Assembly: GCF_002368195.1 (NCBI RefSeq)
Contig: NZ_AP018178.1
Span: forward strand, 6,894,645-6,958,644
Source: Calothrix sp. NIES-2100
Lineage (GTDB): Bacteria > Cyanobacteriota > Cyanobacteriia > Cyanobacteriales > Nostocaceae
Length of the DNA stretch: 64,000 bases
Direction: 5' to 3'
Position 1 is the first letter of the stretch, and every line of letters begins with the position of its first letter. This document shows positions 1 through 8,605 of the stretch, piece after piece. A model generated the notes under the pieces. It did not search any database. It saw only the letters and a list, made by a program, of their open reading frames with translations, and was not told the origin of the DNA. A program made the position numbers and the translations under genes.

Positions 1-2364
1 CAGGCAAAACGGAATCTGAATAATACTGAACTAAACCTGAAGGCTGCAAATGCCAAGGTGAATCAGGCACAGCAAAAAGTGACAGCAGCGGAAGGCAAAG
101 TGGAAGCAGCTAACAATCAGGTTAGGCAAGCTGAGGCACAGGCAAAGCAAGCAGTTCAACAACGACAAACAGCACAACAGCAGCGTGAAGAAGCTGTTGC
201 AGGTTTAAATCGGGCTAGGGAAGAACAACAGCAGGCGCAACAAGAATTACAAAAAGCTCAAATTGATCTGAATGCAGCCGTTAATGCCCGCGCAAAGGCT
301 GATGAAGAGCGAAAAATTGCTTTAAAGGGTACGCAATTAGAACAAGCTGGAACAAATGCGTTGCGAGTTTTTGCACCATCAAAGGAAATAGAGGGGCTAC
401 TGTTAGCAGTGCAGACTGCAGAAGAACTAAAAACTCTTGTAAAGGATAAAAAATCTTTAGCAGATTATCCTGCTTATAGCCCTTTGTTTAGTTTACAAAC
501 CATTTTGTTAAATATTCGTGAACAAAATCGCTTGGAAACACATAGCGCATCGGTCAACAGCGTCGTCTTCAGCCCCGATGGCAAAACTTTAGCTTCCGCC
601 AGTACTGACAACACCATTAAATTGTGGAATCTGGACACAGGCAGAGTAATTTCTACCCTGACTGGGCATAGCAATGGGATCTACAGCATCGTCTTCAGCC
701 CCGATGGAAGAACTTTAGCTTCCGCTAGTCGTAACAACACCATCAACTTGTGGAATCGGGATACAGGCAGAGTAATTTCTACCCTAACTGGGCATAGCAA
801 TGGGGTCTACAGTATCGTCTTCAGCCCTGATGGAAGAACTCTAGCTTCCGCTAGTCGTGACAAGACCATCAAATTGTGGAATCGGGACACAGGCAGAGTA
901 ATTTCCACCCTAACTGGGCATAGCGATGTGGTCTACAGTATCGTCTTCAGCCCTGATGGCAAAACTTTAGCTTCCGCTAGTCGTGACAAGACCATCAAAT
1001 TGTGGAATCGGGACACAGGCAGAGTAATTTCCACCCTAACTGGGCATAGTAATGCGGTCGTCAGCGTCGTCTTCAGCCCCGATGGTAAAACTTTAGCTTC
1101 CGCCAGTTATGACAACACGATCAAATTGTGGAATCAGGAAACGGGCAAAGTAATTTCCACCCTCAGTGGTCATACCGATGCGGTCAACAGCGTCGTCTTT
1201 AGCCCCGATGGTAAAACTTTAGCTTCCGCCAGTGCTGATAAAACTATCAAATTGTGGAATCGGGAAACGGGCAAAGTAATTTCCACCCTCAGTGGTCATA
1301 CCGATGCGGTCAACAGCGTCGTCTCCAGCCCCAATGGCAAAACCTTAGCTTCCGCCAGTGCTGATAAAACTATCAAATTATGGAATTGGGAAACGGGTAA
1401 AGTAATTTCCACCCTCAGTGGTCATAGCATTGCGGTCATCAGCATTGTCTTCAGCCCCAATGGCAAAACCTTAGCTTCCGCCAGTGCTGATAAAACTATC
1501 AAATTGTGGAATCGGGACACAGGCAGAGTAATTTCTACCCTGACTGGGCATAGCGATGTGGTCAACAGCGTCGTCTTCAGCCCCGATGGAAGAACTTTAG
1601 CTTCCGCTAGTCATGACAAGACCATCAAATTGTGGAATCGGGACACAGGCAGAGTAATTTCTACTCTGACTGGGCATAGCGATGTGGTCAACAGCGTCGT
1701 CTTCAGCCCCGATGGAAGAACTTTAGCTTCCGCTAGTCATGACAAGACCATCAAATTGTGGAATTGGGACACAGGCAAAGTAATTTCCACCCTGACTGGG
1801 CATAGCGATGTGGTCAACAGCGTTGTCTTCAGCCCCGATGGCAAAACTTTAGCTTCCGCCAGTTATGACAACACGATCAAATTGTGGAATCGGGAGACCG
1901 GCAAAGAAATTTCCACCCTGAATGGGCATAGCGAAGCTGTCTACAGCGTCGTCTTCAGCCCCGATGGAAGAACTTTAGCTTCCGCTAATTATGACAAGAC
2001 CATCAAATTGTGGAATCGGGACACAGGCAAAGTAATTTCTACCCTGACTGGGCATAGCGATGTGGTCAACAGCGTCGTCTTCAGCCCCGATGGCAAAACT
2101 TTAGCTTCCGCCAGTTATGACAACACGATCAAATTGTGGAATCGGGAGACCGGCAAAGAAATTTCCACCCTGAATGGGCATAGCGAAGCTATCTACAGCG
2201 TCGTCTTCAGCCCCGATGGCAAAACTTTAGCTTCCGCCAGTTATGACAACACGATCAAATTGTGGAATCTGAGTCTTGATGATTTATTAGCGCAGGGTTG
2301 CAGTTGGCTGAAGGGTTATTTGGTTAGTCATCCTGATAAGGCGGAGGTGTGTGAGGGGAGGTAG
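1..2364 (+). CDS. WD40 repeat protein with N-terminal coiled coil (5' partial)
   Basis: The frame is open from the first base, so the true start lies upstream of the window. The first ~110 visible residues are Ala/Gln/Glu-rich (QAEAQAKQAVQQR type) and should form a long coiled coil. After a ~60-residue linker come 14 WD40 repeats of 42 residues, each close to HSDVVNSVVFSPDGKTLAS followed by ASxDxTIKLWN. Fourteen blades would make two seven-bladed propellers. A short tail (LDDLLAQGCSWLKGYL) is typical of large cyanobacterial WD40 proteins, whose missing N-terminus often carries a P-loop NTPase or caspase-like domain; that part cannot be seen here. Probable role is a protein-interaction scaffold. 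Family certain, partner and function unknown. Confidence 0.93.
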   Translation, partial: QAKRNLNNTELNLKAANAKVNQAQQKVTAAEGKVEAANNQVRQAEAQAKQAVQQRQTAQQQREEAVAGLNRAREEQQQAQQELQKAQIDLNAAVNARAKADEERKIALKGTQLEQAGTNALRVFAPSKEIEGLLLAVQTAEELKTLVKDKKSLADYPAYSPLFSLQTILLNIREQNRLETHSASVNSVVFSPDGKTLASASTDNTIKLWNLDTGRVISTLTGHSNGIYSIVFSPDGRTLASASRNNTINLWNRDTGRVISTLTGHSNGVYSIVFSPDGRTLASASRDKTIKLWNRDTGRVISTLTGHSDVVYSIVFSPDGKTLASASRDKTIKLWNRDTGRVISTLTGHSNAVVSVVFSPDGKTLASASYDNTIKLWNQETGKVISTLSGHTDAVNSVVFSPDGKTLASASADKTIKLWNRETGKVISTLSGHTDAVNSVVSSPNGKTLASASADKTIKLWNWETGKVISTLSGHSIAVISIVFSPNGKTLASASADKTIKLWNRDTGRVISTLTGHSDVVNSVVFSPDGRTLASASHDKTIKLWNRDTGRVISTLTGHSDVVNSVVFSPDGRTLASASHDKTIKLWNWDTGKVISTLTGHSDVVNSVVFSPDGKTLASASYDNTIKLWNRETGKEISTLNGHSEAVYSVVFSPDGRTLASANYDKTIKLWNRDTGKVISTLTGHSDVVNSVVFSPDGKTLASASYDNTIKLWNRETGKEISTLNGHSEAIYSVVFSPDGKTLASASYDNTIKLWNLSLDDLLAQGCSWLKGYLVSHPDKAEVCEGR
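541..2268 (+). repeat. Fourteen 126-bp WD40-coding tandem repeats
   Basis: Copies start every 126 bp from 541 (541, 667, 793 and so on to 2179). They are nearly identical at DNA level, including silent positions in stretches such as CTTCAGCCCCGATGG. Repeats 11 and 13 encode the same 42 residues. The last copy is cut off after the IKLWN motif. Such homogeneity points to recent unequal crossing-over or gene conversion. Confidence 0.9.
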
Positions 2365-2533
2365 GGGGATGAAAGGACAGGGGGGACAAGGGGGACAAGG
2401 GGGACAAGGGGGATGGGGGGGCGATCATGTTCTATGAAAATCAGTATAAATGTAGAGTAGAAGGGGAGCGATGTCTACGACGGGCTACGCCTACGCAATT
2501 TAAAGCACGGTATTGCTTCATAAACCACGGTAG

Positions 2534-2554
2534 GGGCACAACAATGTTGTGCCC
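2534..2554. repeat. Palindromic hairpin, GGGCACA/TGTGCCC family, copy 1
   Basis: The arms GGGCACAACA and TGTTGTGCCC pair almost perfectly around one central base. A sister hairpin lies on the other side of the 21-bp array. No T-tract follows, so it is read as an interspersed palindrome rather than a terminator. Confidence 0.75.
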
Positions 2555-2627
2555 TTAGAAGAATTTACTGTTCAAAGCGTGTTTTCCATGAAAATGAACA
2601 GCTTTGTCAGAACGCGATTTATGCTTG

Positions 2628-2837
2628 GAACTCGGAGTTTGGTGTTTTGAACTCGGAGTTTGGTGTTCGGAACTCGGAGTTTGGTGTTTTGAACTTGGAG
2701 TTTGTTGTTTTGAACTCGGAATTTTGTGTTCGGAACTCGGAATTTTGTGTTCGGAACTCGGAGTTTGGTGTTTTGAACTCGGAGTTTGGTGTTTTGAACT
2801 CGGAGTTTGGTGTTCGGAACTCGGAGTTTGGTGTTTT
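2628..2837. repeat. Ten tandem copies of a 21-bp unit
   Basis: The unit is GAACTCGGAGTTTGGTGTTT plus one base. Copies start at 2628 and every 21 bp to 2817. Variation is limited: the last two bases are TT or CG, copies 5 and 6 share an AATTTT variant, and copy 4 has GAACTTGG and TTGTTG. There are no unique spacers, so this is not a CRISPR. Confidence 0.92.
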
Positions 2838-2878
2838 AATCTTATTTCACGTTGATCATTATACAAAGACGCGGGTGA

Positions 2879-2899
2879 GGGCACAGCAGTGCTGTGCCC
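2879..2899. repeat. Palindromic hairpin, GGGCACA/TGTGCCC family, copy 2
   Basis: The arms GGGCACAGCA and TGCTGTGCCC are perfect inverted repeats around one base. The element is the same length and pattern as 2534-2554, with compensating A/G and T/C changes in the two arms, which suggests that the stem is maintained. Confidence 0.75.
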
Positions 2900-3064
2900 C
2901 TACGAAAAATCTAGATGTATTAGGGTTTTTGTCAATTGATATTAAGTCGGAGTTTCCTGTTCTAAACTGGAAGTTTTCTACTGCGAAGCTATGCAGTGGA
3001 ACTTTTTATCTGGGAAAATGCGTAGACGCGGGTTGTCGTAGACATCGCGCTTCTTTCCCCCAAC

Positions 3065-3877
3065 TTAAATATCCGGTTCAACTCCCAACGCTTTTAATTG
3101 GGCGGCTAATTGTTCTAAACGTTGTTGAGCTAATTCTTTTTGTTGGCGTTCCTGTTCAGCTTGTTGTTGAGCTAATTCTTTTTGTTGGCGTTCCTGTTCA
3201 GCTTGTTGTTGAGCTAATTCTTTTTGTTGGCGTTCTTTAGCTGCTAACTCGGAACCCCAAAGCAATAATTCCCCTGCTTCATCCCACCAACGCAACCAAA
3301 AACCCGTGCGATTTTCTCGGACTCCTTCCCATGTTCCCAAAAACAGGCTCATTTCTGGAATCCAATAACGCTGATTAGCATCTGCTGGTTGCAGTTGATA
3401 TTGTCCGGAATTATCTAGGCGATAAAATTCTAAAACTCCGCCATCAGGTTCAAAAATGGCATAGTTTGGCACTTTTAAAACTTGTTCGTAATAAAACCAT
3501 TTACCAGGCGGATAGGTTGGTTTACTGGAATACTCACTACCTTCGGTATCTGAGAGAAATTCCATGACAATTACTGGGATATCGCCTTGCAATTGTGGGG
3601 TATAACTACGCTTAACTTCTTCTCTTGACACTCGAATTGATGATACATATCCCCAATCTGGTGCTTTGACGACGATTTGTCCATTCACAGTGGCGCAAAT
3701 ACCGTAGTTAGTGGTTGTTAAAGCATTAGCTGGTAATCTTCCTGCTAGTTCTAAGCTTTGTGTAAGCGCTGCGGCTAAAAGCGGCTGATTAATATTGTCC
3801 ACGGGTTCGTCGTCTAAAACAAAATCATCTGGTAGTTTTTCCCAGGTAATTTGGTAAGTGGCTGTATTAGTTAGCAT
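3065..3877 (-). CDS. Uma2 family (DUF820) PD-(D/E)XK nuclease-like protein
   Basis: 270 residues. The core fits the Uma2 fold expanded in cyanobacteria: an APDWGYVSSIRVS strand (about 113-125), the central VIVMEFLSD acidic strand, then KWFYYEQVLKVPNYAIFEPD. Uma2 proteins are predicted endonuclease-like, but their role is unproven. The last ~55 residues are a Gln/Glu/Lys coiled coil made of an exact 14-residue repeat (ERQQKELAQQQAEQ), encoded by 42-bp DNA repeats near 3115-3235. The ATG at 3877 is the natural start. A second Uma2 gene lies 82 bp upstream on the same strand, so they may be a tandem pair. Confidence 0.85.
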   Translation of the reverse strand: MLTNTATYQITWEKLPDDFVLDDEPVDNINQPLLAAALTQSLELAGRLPANALTTTNYGICATVNGQIVVKAPDWGYVSSIRVSREEVKRSYTPQLQGDIPVIVMEFLSDTEGSEYSSKPTYPPGKWFYYEQVLKVPNYAIFEPDGGVLEFYRLDNSGQYQLQPADANQRYWIPEMSLFLGTWEGVRENRTGFWLRWWDEAGELLLWGSELAAKERQQKELAQQQAEQERQQKELAQQQAEQERQQKELAQQRLEQLAAQLKALGVEPDI

Positions 3878-3959
3878 AATTCAGATAGGGGCTAGTACCG
3901 CCGTGAAGTCAACAGTCAAGAGTCAAAAGTCAACAGTCAAATTATAAAACCCTTACAAA

Positions 3960-4733
3960 TTACGAATTACGCGAAGCGATCGCTTGCACTTCTTCTACTG
4001 ATAACCCTAAAGCTTGGGCTATCTGTTCTATACTTAAATTCATTTGCAACAATCGGGGTATGGCATCTCTTCTAGCCTGTTCTGCTTGTTCTGCCCTAAT
4101 TCTCTCTTGTTCTGCCCGTTGAGACTCTTGTTCTGCCCGTATTCGTTCTTCTTCCATGCGCTGAGAAATTTCTTTGTAAGTCAAAAAAGGCACTCCATCA
4201 GGGCGATGAAGTTGCAAGTTATTTGCTGACAAAACAAAGCGAATTTTTAATCTTGGGCTGACCCAATCCGCCATTTGGGGGATGACATCTAAACCGTCAC
4301 TGCTGCGTAACCAACCTCGCAAATTATTTGTCTGGGGATCGTAGATGTAGTACTCTTCTACACCGTAGCGGTCAAAGAAGAGTAATTTTTTTTCCATCTC
4401 ATCTTGAGTATTACTCGGTGAGAGAATTTCAAAAATTACTTGGGGTGGAATTCCTGCTTCTTTCCATTGTTGATAAGAAAGGCGATCGCCTTTTGGTCTA
4501 CCTAACACCACCATCACATCTGGCGCGGTGACTATATTATTGCGTCCCTCGACAGGATACCAAAACAAATCCCCGGCGATAAATACATTCGGGTCGTCAG
4601 CAAACAACCAATCTAAATTCTGCTGAATTTCTACAATCCAGCGAAACTGTATAGTATTGTTAGCCACTGGCTGTCCATCGCAATCTGGATAGATGACTTC
4701 TGCTTTATCCGGCGATGGGATTTGTGACACCAT
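3960..4733 (-). CDS. Uma2 family (DUF820) PD-(D/E)XK nuclease-like protein
   Basis: Hallmarks are TAPDVMVVLGRPKGDR, PPQVIFEILSPSNT, then KLLFFDRYGVEEYYIYDP, in the usual Uma2 order. The C-terminus is an Arg/Glu-rich coiled coil (RAEQESQRAEQERIRAEQ) ending in a helix-turn-helix-looking IPRLLQMNLSIEQIAQALGL, a tail common on these proteins in cyanobacteria. The frame extends upstream to a TTG at 4799, but the ATG at 4733 (MVSQIPSPDK) matches the usual Uma2 beginning and is chosen. The gene is followed by a second Uma2 gene on the same strand. Biological role is unknown. Confidence 0.85.
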   Translation of the reverse strand: MVSQIPSPDKAEVIYPDCDGQPVANNTIQFRWIVEIQQNLDWLFADDPNVFIAGDLFWYPVEGRNNIVTAPDVMVVLGRPKGDRLSYQQWKEAGIPPQVIFEILSPSNTQDEMEKKLLFFDRYGVEEYYIYDPQTNNLRGWLRSSDGLDVIPQMADWVSPRLKIRFVLSANNLQLHRPDGVPFLTYKEISQRMEEERIRAEQESQRAEQERIRAEQAEQARRDAIPRLLQMNLSIEQIAQALGLSVEEVQAIASRNS

Positions 4734-4811
4734 ACCTGATACCCTCAGCAAGACTGTCAATATTAATGTTTCTAAGTTAGCAGATTGTCGCCTCACCAAA
4801 GCTGATCAAGA

Positions 4812-4952
4812 GTGTTGACTGTTGACTGTTGTAAGGGCGGGTTCACAGATATCCTCGTGGATCAACAATGATCTAAATAAACCCGCCCCTACAGACTGTT
4901 GACTGTTGACTGTTGAGGGTTGACTGTTCCCAATGCCCAATGCCCAATGCCA
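4812..4952. repeat. Composite intergenic repeat: GTTGACT heptads, GGGCGGGTT hairpin, CCAATGC heptads
   Basis: Blocks of GTTGACT flank an inverted repeat whose arms are GGGCGGGTT (4835-4843) and AACCCGCCC (about 4880-4888). CCCAATGC heptads follow, ending at the stop of the barrel gene. The same parts recur elsewhere in the window, for example at 45592-45610 and 50951-51067. Confidence 0.75.
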
Positions 4953-4956
4953 ATTT

Positions 4957-6480
4957 TCAAAACTTGCCTAATTCCAATCTGTAATTTAAACTGAAGAACC
5001 AACCATCAAAATTGATATTCGGTGAGCTAGAATCCCCAAAGCTAACACCGCCCTGAAGATTCAGATTACTGTCTTTAGAGACGCGATAATTTAAATGCCC
5101 AAATAACCGATGAAATTGGTCTTCTCTGGCATCTGGGCGATTTGTAAAATCGGAAAAGTTGAACTGGTAGTTAATCCCGACTTGTAGAGGTTGTTGCAGG
5201 TAGTAACTTAAAGACAACCACAAGGAGTTGATGATCCGACTCCGGTTTTCCGGATCGGAAAAGTTCACACTTAATTCGTAAAAGCTATCGAGAAACAATC
5301 TCGAACCCAGGGGATCTCGCCGTCCTAGGGATAGTCGGAGGGCATTTTCATTCAGAAAGCGATCGCCTGCCTTAAAGTTATTACCATTGTTGGCGTAAAA
5401 CAAAAGTTGATTACTCCAACTGATTTCGCTATACATTCGCCGTGATAGTTGCCGATACAAACTGACGTTGAATCGCAACTGATTGTAATCATAAACTGAT
5501 TGATCTAAGTAATGAATCTGGTTACCATCAATTGATCCACTGATAAAAGTCTGAGAACCCAAGGGCAAATATGCAGAGGCTAAGGTCAGTCCATAAAAAA
5601 TTAAGCTATCCTGTACTGGGTCAACACTTGCAGAAAAAATGTTACTGGAATAAAAGTAGCTGATGCGGGCTTGTAGGGAACCTATCGGTTTAAACTGAAC
5701 CACAGGTTTTTCTTGTGGTAATGGTGGCTGTTGTTCTAGCGGTGGCGGTTCTGGCATTGTGCGTGGTCTTACCCGCAATCCCAATTCTAAATTGCTAGGT
5801 GCAGGAGAAGACTGTGTTTGTTTTTGCAATACCTGTCTCAGGTTCTCTAACCTTTGAGAGTAATCGCTCTGTGGAGTTTCTAAAATTTGCTCTATTTGAC
5901 CTGGGGAAGGACTAGGAAAATTTCCCGGCGGGGATTCTAAGGGAGGCGGGTCATTTTGCTTTTGTAAATCGTCAGCATTTTCTTGGGTTGTGGGAGTTGG
6001 TTGAGAATTACCCGATTCTGAATTGGTTTGAGCTAGTCCGGGTTGTGGCTGTGTCGCATCGCTCAGTATTTGTGAGTCTAAGCGCCACAAGCTTGGGGAT
6101 TCAACCAAGGAACAGGTTTTTTCGTCTTCTGAAATAAAGTCCCTACCTCCCAACCAAGTGCTGCCATTTTCAGCAGGATCGCTCGCTCCGTCTCCCCGTT
6201 TCCTGGTTTTTGCATCTTCTTGGTCATTTATCTTGGCTAACTCCGTCAGCCCTAACTCGGGAATTTGATGATTATTTCCATCTTGCTCAAGCTGTTGACA
6301 TCGCCGAGTGGCGATCTGTGCGCTTGCTAAAGATGTGACATTCTCAGCAGTCGCCTGTATACTCGGCGACTCCTGATAATTTTCAGCCCATGCCTTATCT
6401 ACCTTGGTGCAGACTTGTATTGCACCATTAGTAGCTAACACAAAAGCAAACACAAAATTTTTCCAGCCCTTGAGTTGCAT
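4957..6480 (-). CDS. Secreted protein with C-terminal outer-membrane beta-barrel-like domain
   Basis: From the ATG at 6480 (MQLKGWKNFVFAFVLATNGA) there is a signal-peptide-like N-terminus ending near KAWA. A TTG 14 codons upstream also opens the frame but would spoil the signal. A ~240-residue Pro/Gln/Ser-rich region follows (PPPLEQQPPLPQEKP). The final ~235 residues alternate polar and aromatic/hydrophobic residues in short strands (ARISYFYSSNIF, GINYQFNFSDF, FFSLNYRLELGKF) and end in Phe, as outer-membrane barrels do. It is divergent from the FecR-domain gene, about 400 bp away, and the two may work together at the envelope. Substrate unknown. Confidence 0.7.
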   Translation of the reverse strand: MQLKGWKNFVFAFVLATNGAIQVCTKVDKAWAENYQESPSIQATAENVTSLASAQIATRRCQQLEQDGNNHQIPELGLTELAKINDQEDAKTRKRGDGASDPAENGSTWLGGRDFISEDEKTCSLVESPSLWRLDSQILSDATQPQPGLAQTNSESGNSQPTPTTQENADDLQKQNDPPPLESPPGNFPSPSPGQIEQILETPQSDYSQRLENLRQVLQKQTQSSPAPSNLELGLRVRPRTMPEPPPLEQQPPLPQEKPVVQFKPIGSLQARISYFYSSNIFSASVDPVQDSLIFYGLTLASAYLPLGSQTFISGSIDGNQIHYLDQSVYDYNQLRFNVSLYRQLSRRMYSEISWSNQLLFYANNGNNFKAGDRFLNENALRLSLGRRDPLGSRLFLDSFYELSVNFSDPENRSRIINSLWLSLSYYLQQPLQVGINYQFNFSDFTNRPDAREDQFHRLFGHLNYRVSKDSNLNLQGGVSFGDSSSPNINFDGWFFSLNYRLELGKF

Positions 6481-6880
6481 CTTTGATGGCTTTGAGCGCG
6501 TTTGGCAAACGTAGATCCACAAGCGGCCTCGGAAATTCCCAATATTAATTTCAAATTCCCGACCAACTTTCCCCTGATAATCGCTTCTAGTGTCTAAAAC
6601 TCGAGCATAATATTAAAGATTACTATATAGTATCTTTATACTTTTTTAATCCAAAAGTTAGAGATATTAATTTTTTATCTTTTTTGAGTTATTTCTATAA
6701 TATGCTTAAAATAAGTATGATAATATACTCATCTTTTTTAGGAAAATCTCCTAATCATACTCAGCATTACAAATTACTTAAATTTTAGGTAAAGTATAAA
6801 AAATAACCAAATATTCTGTTAAAGAGCAGAATTTGTCTTTAACTAGATTGATTAGCGTGAAATTTTTCGAGTTGCTAATT
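6481..6880. other. AT-rich divergent promoter region
   Basis: The stretch lies between the start codons of the barrel gene (minus) and the FecR gene (plus). It is very AT-rich from about 6600 to 6830, with TATA-like runs (ACTATATAGTATC, GATAATATACTC). It probably holds both promoters. No small gene or named regulatory site is recognised. Confidence 0.5.
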
Positions 6881-8605
6881 ATGTTTAAGAAATTGTTCCC
6901 ACTTTTAGCGATCGGTATATGGGGAGTTGTGGTGTTGCCTTTGTCAAGACCGGCAAATGCAACCATTCCTCTGACGCAAGCTCAAATTCAGGATCTGCGT
7001 AACTTGGTGCAGTTAATTCCTAAAAATACCAAGAAGCGTCCAGCACGTAAATTAGATCCAATGAAGCCAGGGGATGGGTTATCGACTGGTCGAGCATCTC
7101 TGGCAGATTTACGCTTCAACGACGGTTCTTTGGCAAGGGTTGGGGAACAGGCAGTATTTCAGTTTTTACCCAAAACCCGTAACTTTAGCTTATCAAATGG
7201 AACAGTGTTACTGCTGATTCCACCTGGACAGGGACAAACACGTATAAATACGCCGAATGCAGCAGCAGCAATTCGTGGTTCAGGATTATTCGTGCGCTAC
7301 GACAAACAAACTGATACTACAATTGTGGGTGCGCTGACAAACAGCGGGATTGAAGTGTCGAATAAAAAAGGTTCTCAAAGTCGGGTGCTGGAAGCAGGAC
7401 AACTGATAGTGATTGTCAAAGACAAATTCCAGGGCTTGTACGAGTTTGATTTAAGACATTTTTATGAAACCAGCGATCTAGTTCGAGGACTGGATTTGAC
7501 TAGACAGAATCTTGCACCTACACCTGATCCGGCGATCGCCAGCGTTCAAGCCGAAACCGCAGCCGCGATCGCTACACAAACGCCACTTAAGGGCGAAGGA
7601 GTACTAGAAAATCCGTCATTCTTGCAGCTAACAGCTACTTCCTCAGATTCTCCTAGCAATGACAATAGCAACAACAGCAATCAAGAGGATGCTTCATTAG
7701 ACCCAAGCCAAGATGATTCCTCAGTAGACTCTTTTGTGGACACAGGGGAAGTCCAATTAAGTGGGCAACCAGGTAACAATAGTAACAATAATAATGTTGA
7801 TACTAGTCAATCTTTAACAAAACCGCAAATTCCTGTCCAACCGTCGGTAACACCGCCGACAACGGACGGTGGGCCTTCTCAACCACCTGTTGTCACACCG
7901 CCGACAACGGACGGTGGGCCTTCTCAACCACCTGTTGTCACACCGCCGACAACGGACGGTGGGCCTTCTCAACCACCTGTTGTCACACCGCCGACAAAAG
8001 ACGGTGAGCCTTCTCAACCACCTGTTGTTACACCGCCGACAACGGACGGTGGGCCTTCTCAACCACCTGTTGTCACACCGCCGACAACGGACGGTGGGCC
8101 TTCTCAACCACCTGTTGTCACACCGCCGACAACGGACGGTGGGCCTTCTCAACCACCTGTTGTCACACCGCCGACAACGGACGGTGGGCCTTCTCAACCA
8201 CCTGTTGTCACACCGCCGACAACGGACGGTGGGCCTTCTCAACCACCTGTTGTCACACCGCCGACAACGGACGGTGGGCCTTCTCAACCACCTGTTGTCA
8301 CACCGCCGACAACGGACGGTGGGCCTTCTCAACCACCTGTTGTCACACCGCCAACAACGGACGGTGGGCCTTCTCAACCACCTGTTGTCACACCGCCAAC
8401 AACGGACGGTGGGCCTTCTCAACCACCTGTTGTCACACCGCCAACAACGGACGGTGGGCCTTCTCAACCACCTGTTGTCACACCGCCAACAACGGACGGT
8501 GGGCCTTCTCAACCACCTGTTGTCACACCGCCAACAACGGACGGTGGGCCTTCTCAACCACCTGTTGTCACACCGACCGAGCCACCCGAAAGACCAACGA
8601 GCTAA
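6881..8605 (+). CDS. FecR-domain secreted protein with Pro-rich 15-residue repeats
   Basis: From the ATG at 6881 a signal peptide is seen (MFKKLFPLLAIGIWGVVVLP, cleavage near PANA). The frame could begin at a TTG at 6833, but that adds residues before the signal. A FecR-like domain follows: DGLSTGRASLADLRFNDGSL, ARVGEQAVFQF, then TPNAAAAIRGSGLFVRYD. In cyanobacteria such FecR domains occur in envelope proteins outside iron signalling. After a Ser/Asn/Asp linker come 16 copies of PTTDGGPSQPPVVTP, likely an extended wall-spanning or surface stalk. The barrel-protein gene is divergent upstream. Repeat number should vary between strains. Confidence 0.8.
   Translation: MFKKLFPLLAIGIWGVVVLPLSRPANATIPLTQAQIQDLRNLVQLIPKNTKKRPARKLDPMKPGDGLSTGRASLADLRFNDGSLARVGEQAVFQFLPKTRNFSLSNGTVLLLIPPGQGQTRINTPNAAAAIRGSGLFVRYDKQTDTTIVGALTNSGIEVSNKKGSQSRVLEAGQLIVIVKDKFQGLYEFDLRHFYETSDLVRGLDLTRQNLAPTPDPAIASVQAETAAAIATQTPLKGEGVLENPSFLQLTATSSDSPSNDNSNNSNQEDASLDPSQDDSSVDSFVDTGEVQLSGQPGNNSNNNNVDTSQSLTKPQIPVQPSVTPPTTDGGPSQPPVVTPPTTDGGPSQPPVVTPPTTDGGPSQPPVVTPPTKDGEPSQPPVVTPPTTDGGPSQPPVVTPPTTDGGPSQPPVVTPPTTDGGPSQPPVVTPPTTDGGPSQPPVVTPPTTDGGPSQPPVVTPPTTDGGPSQPPVVTPPTTDGGPSQPPVVTPPTTDGGPSQPPVVTPPTTDGGPSQPPVVTPPTTDGGPSQPPVVTPPTTDGGPSQPPVVTPPTTDGGPSQPPVVTPTEPPERPTS
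7850..8569 (+). repeat. Sixteen 45-bp tandem repeats inside the FecR-domain gene
   Basis: The 720 bp divide into exactly 16 units of 45 bp, each starting ACACCGCC and containing GGACGGTGGGCCTTCTCAAC. Unit 4 (7985-8029) is the only strong variant (AAAGACGGTGAGCC; TKDGEP). The units from about 8345 on carry CCGCCAAC in place of CCGCCGAC, so silent variants are clustered, as expected for stepwise block duplication. Confidence 0.95.

Larger units (their letters stand above)
2365..3064. other. Repeat-filled intergenic region
   Basis: No credible gene. In order it holds a G-rich tract built on GGGGGACAA (about 2366-2420), a hairpin at 2534-2554, ten 21-bp tandem repeats at 2628-2837, a second hairpin of the same family at 2879-2899, and unremarkable sequence up to the Uma2 gene. 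Open frames on both strands across the array only reflect its 21-bp (seven-codon) period. Confidence 0.8.

Noticed and set aside
2555..3240. Open frames of 83-197 codons across the 21-bp array
   Set aside because: Translations are simple heptads (SEFGVRN, ELGVWCF) with no start context or family; they arise from the 21-bp period.
7850..8569. Possible CRISPR array
   Set aside because: Repeats are contiguous with no unique spacers and encode protein. The same reasoning rejects 2628-2837.
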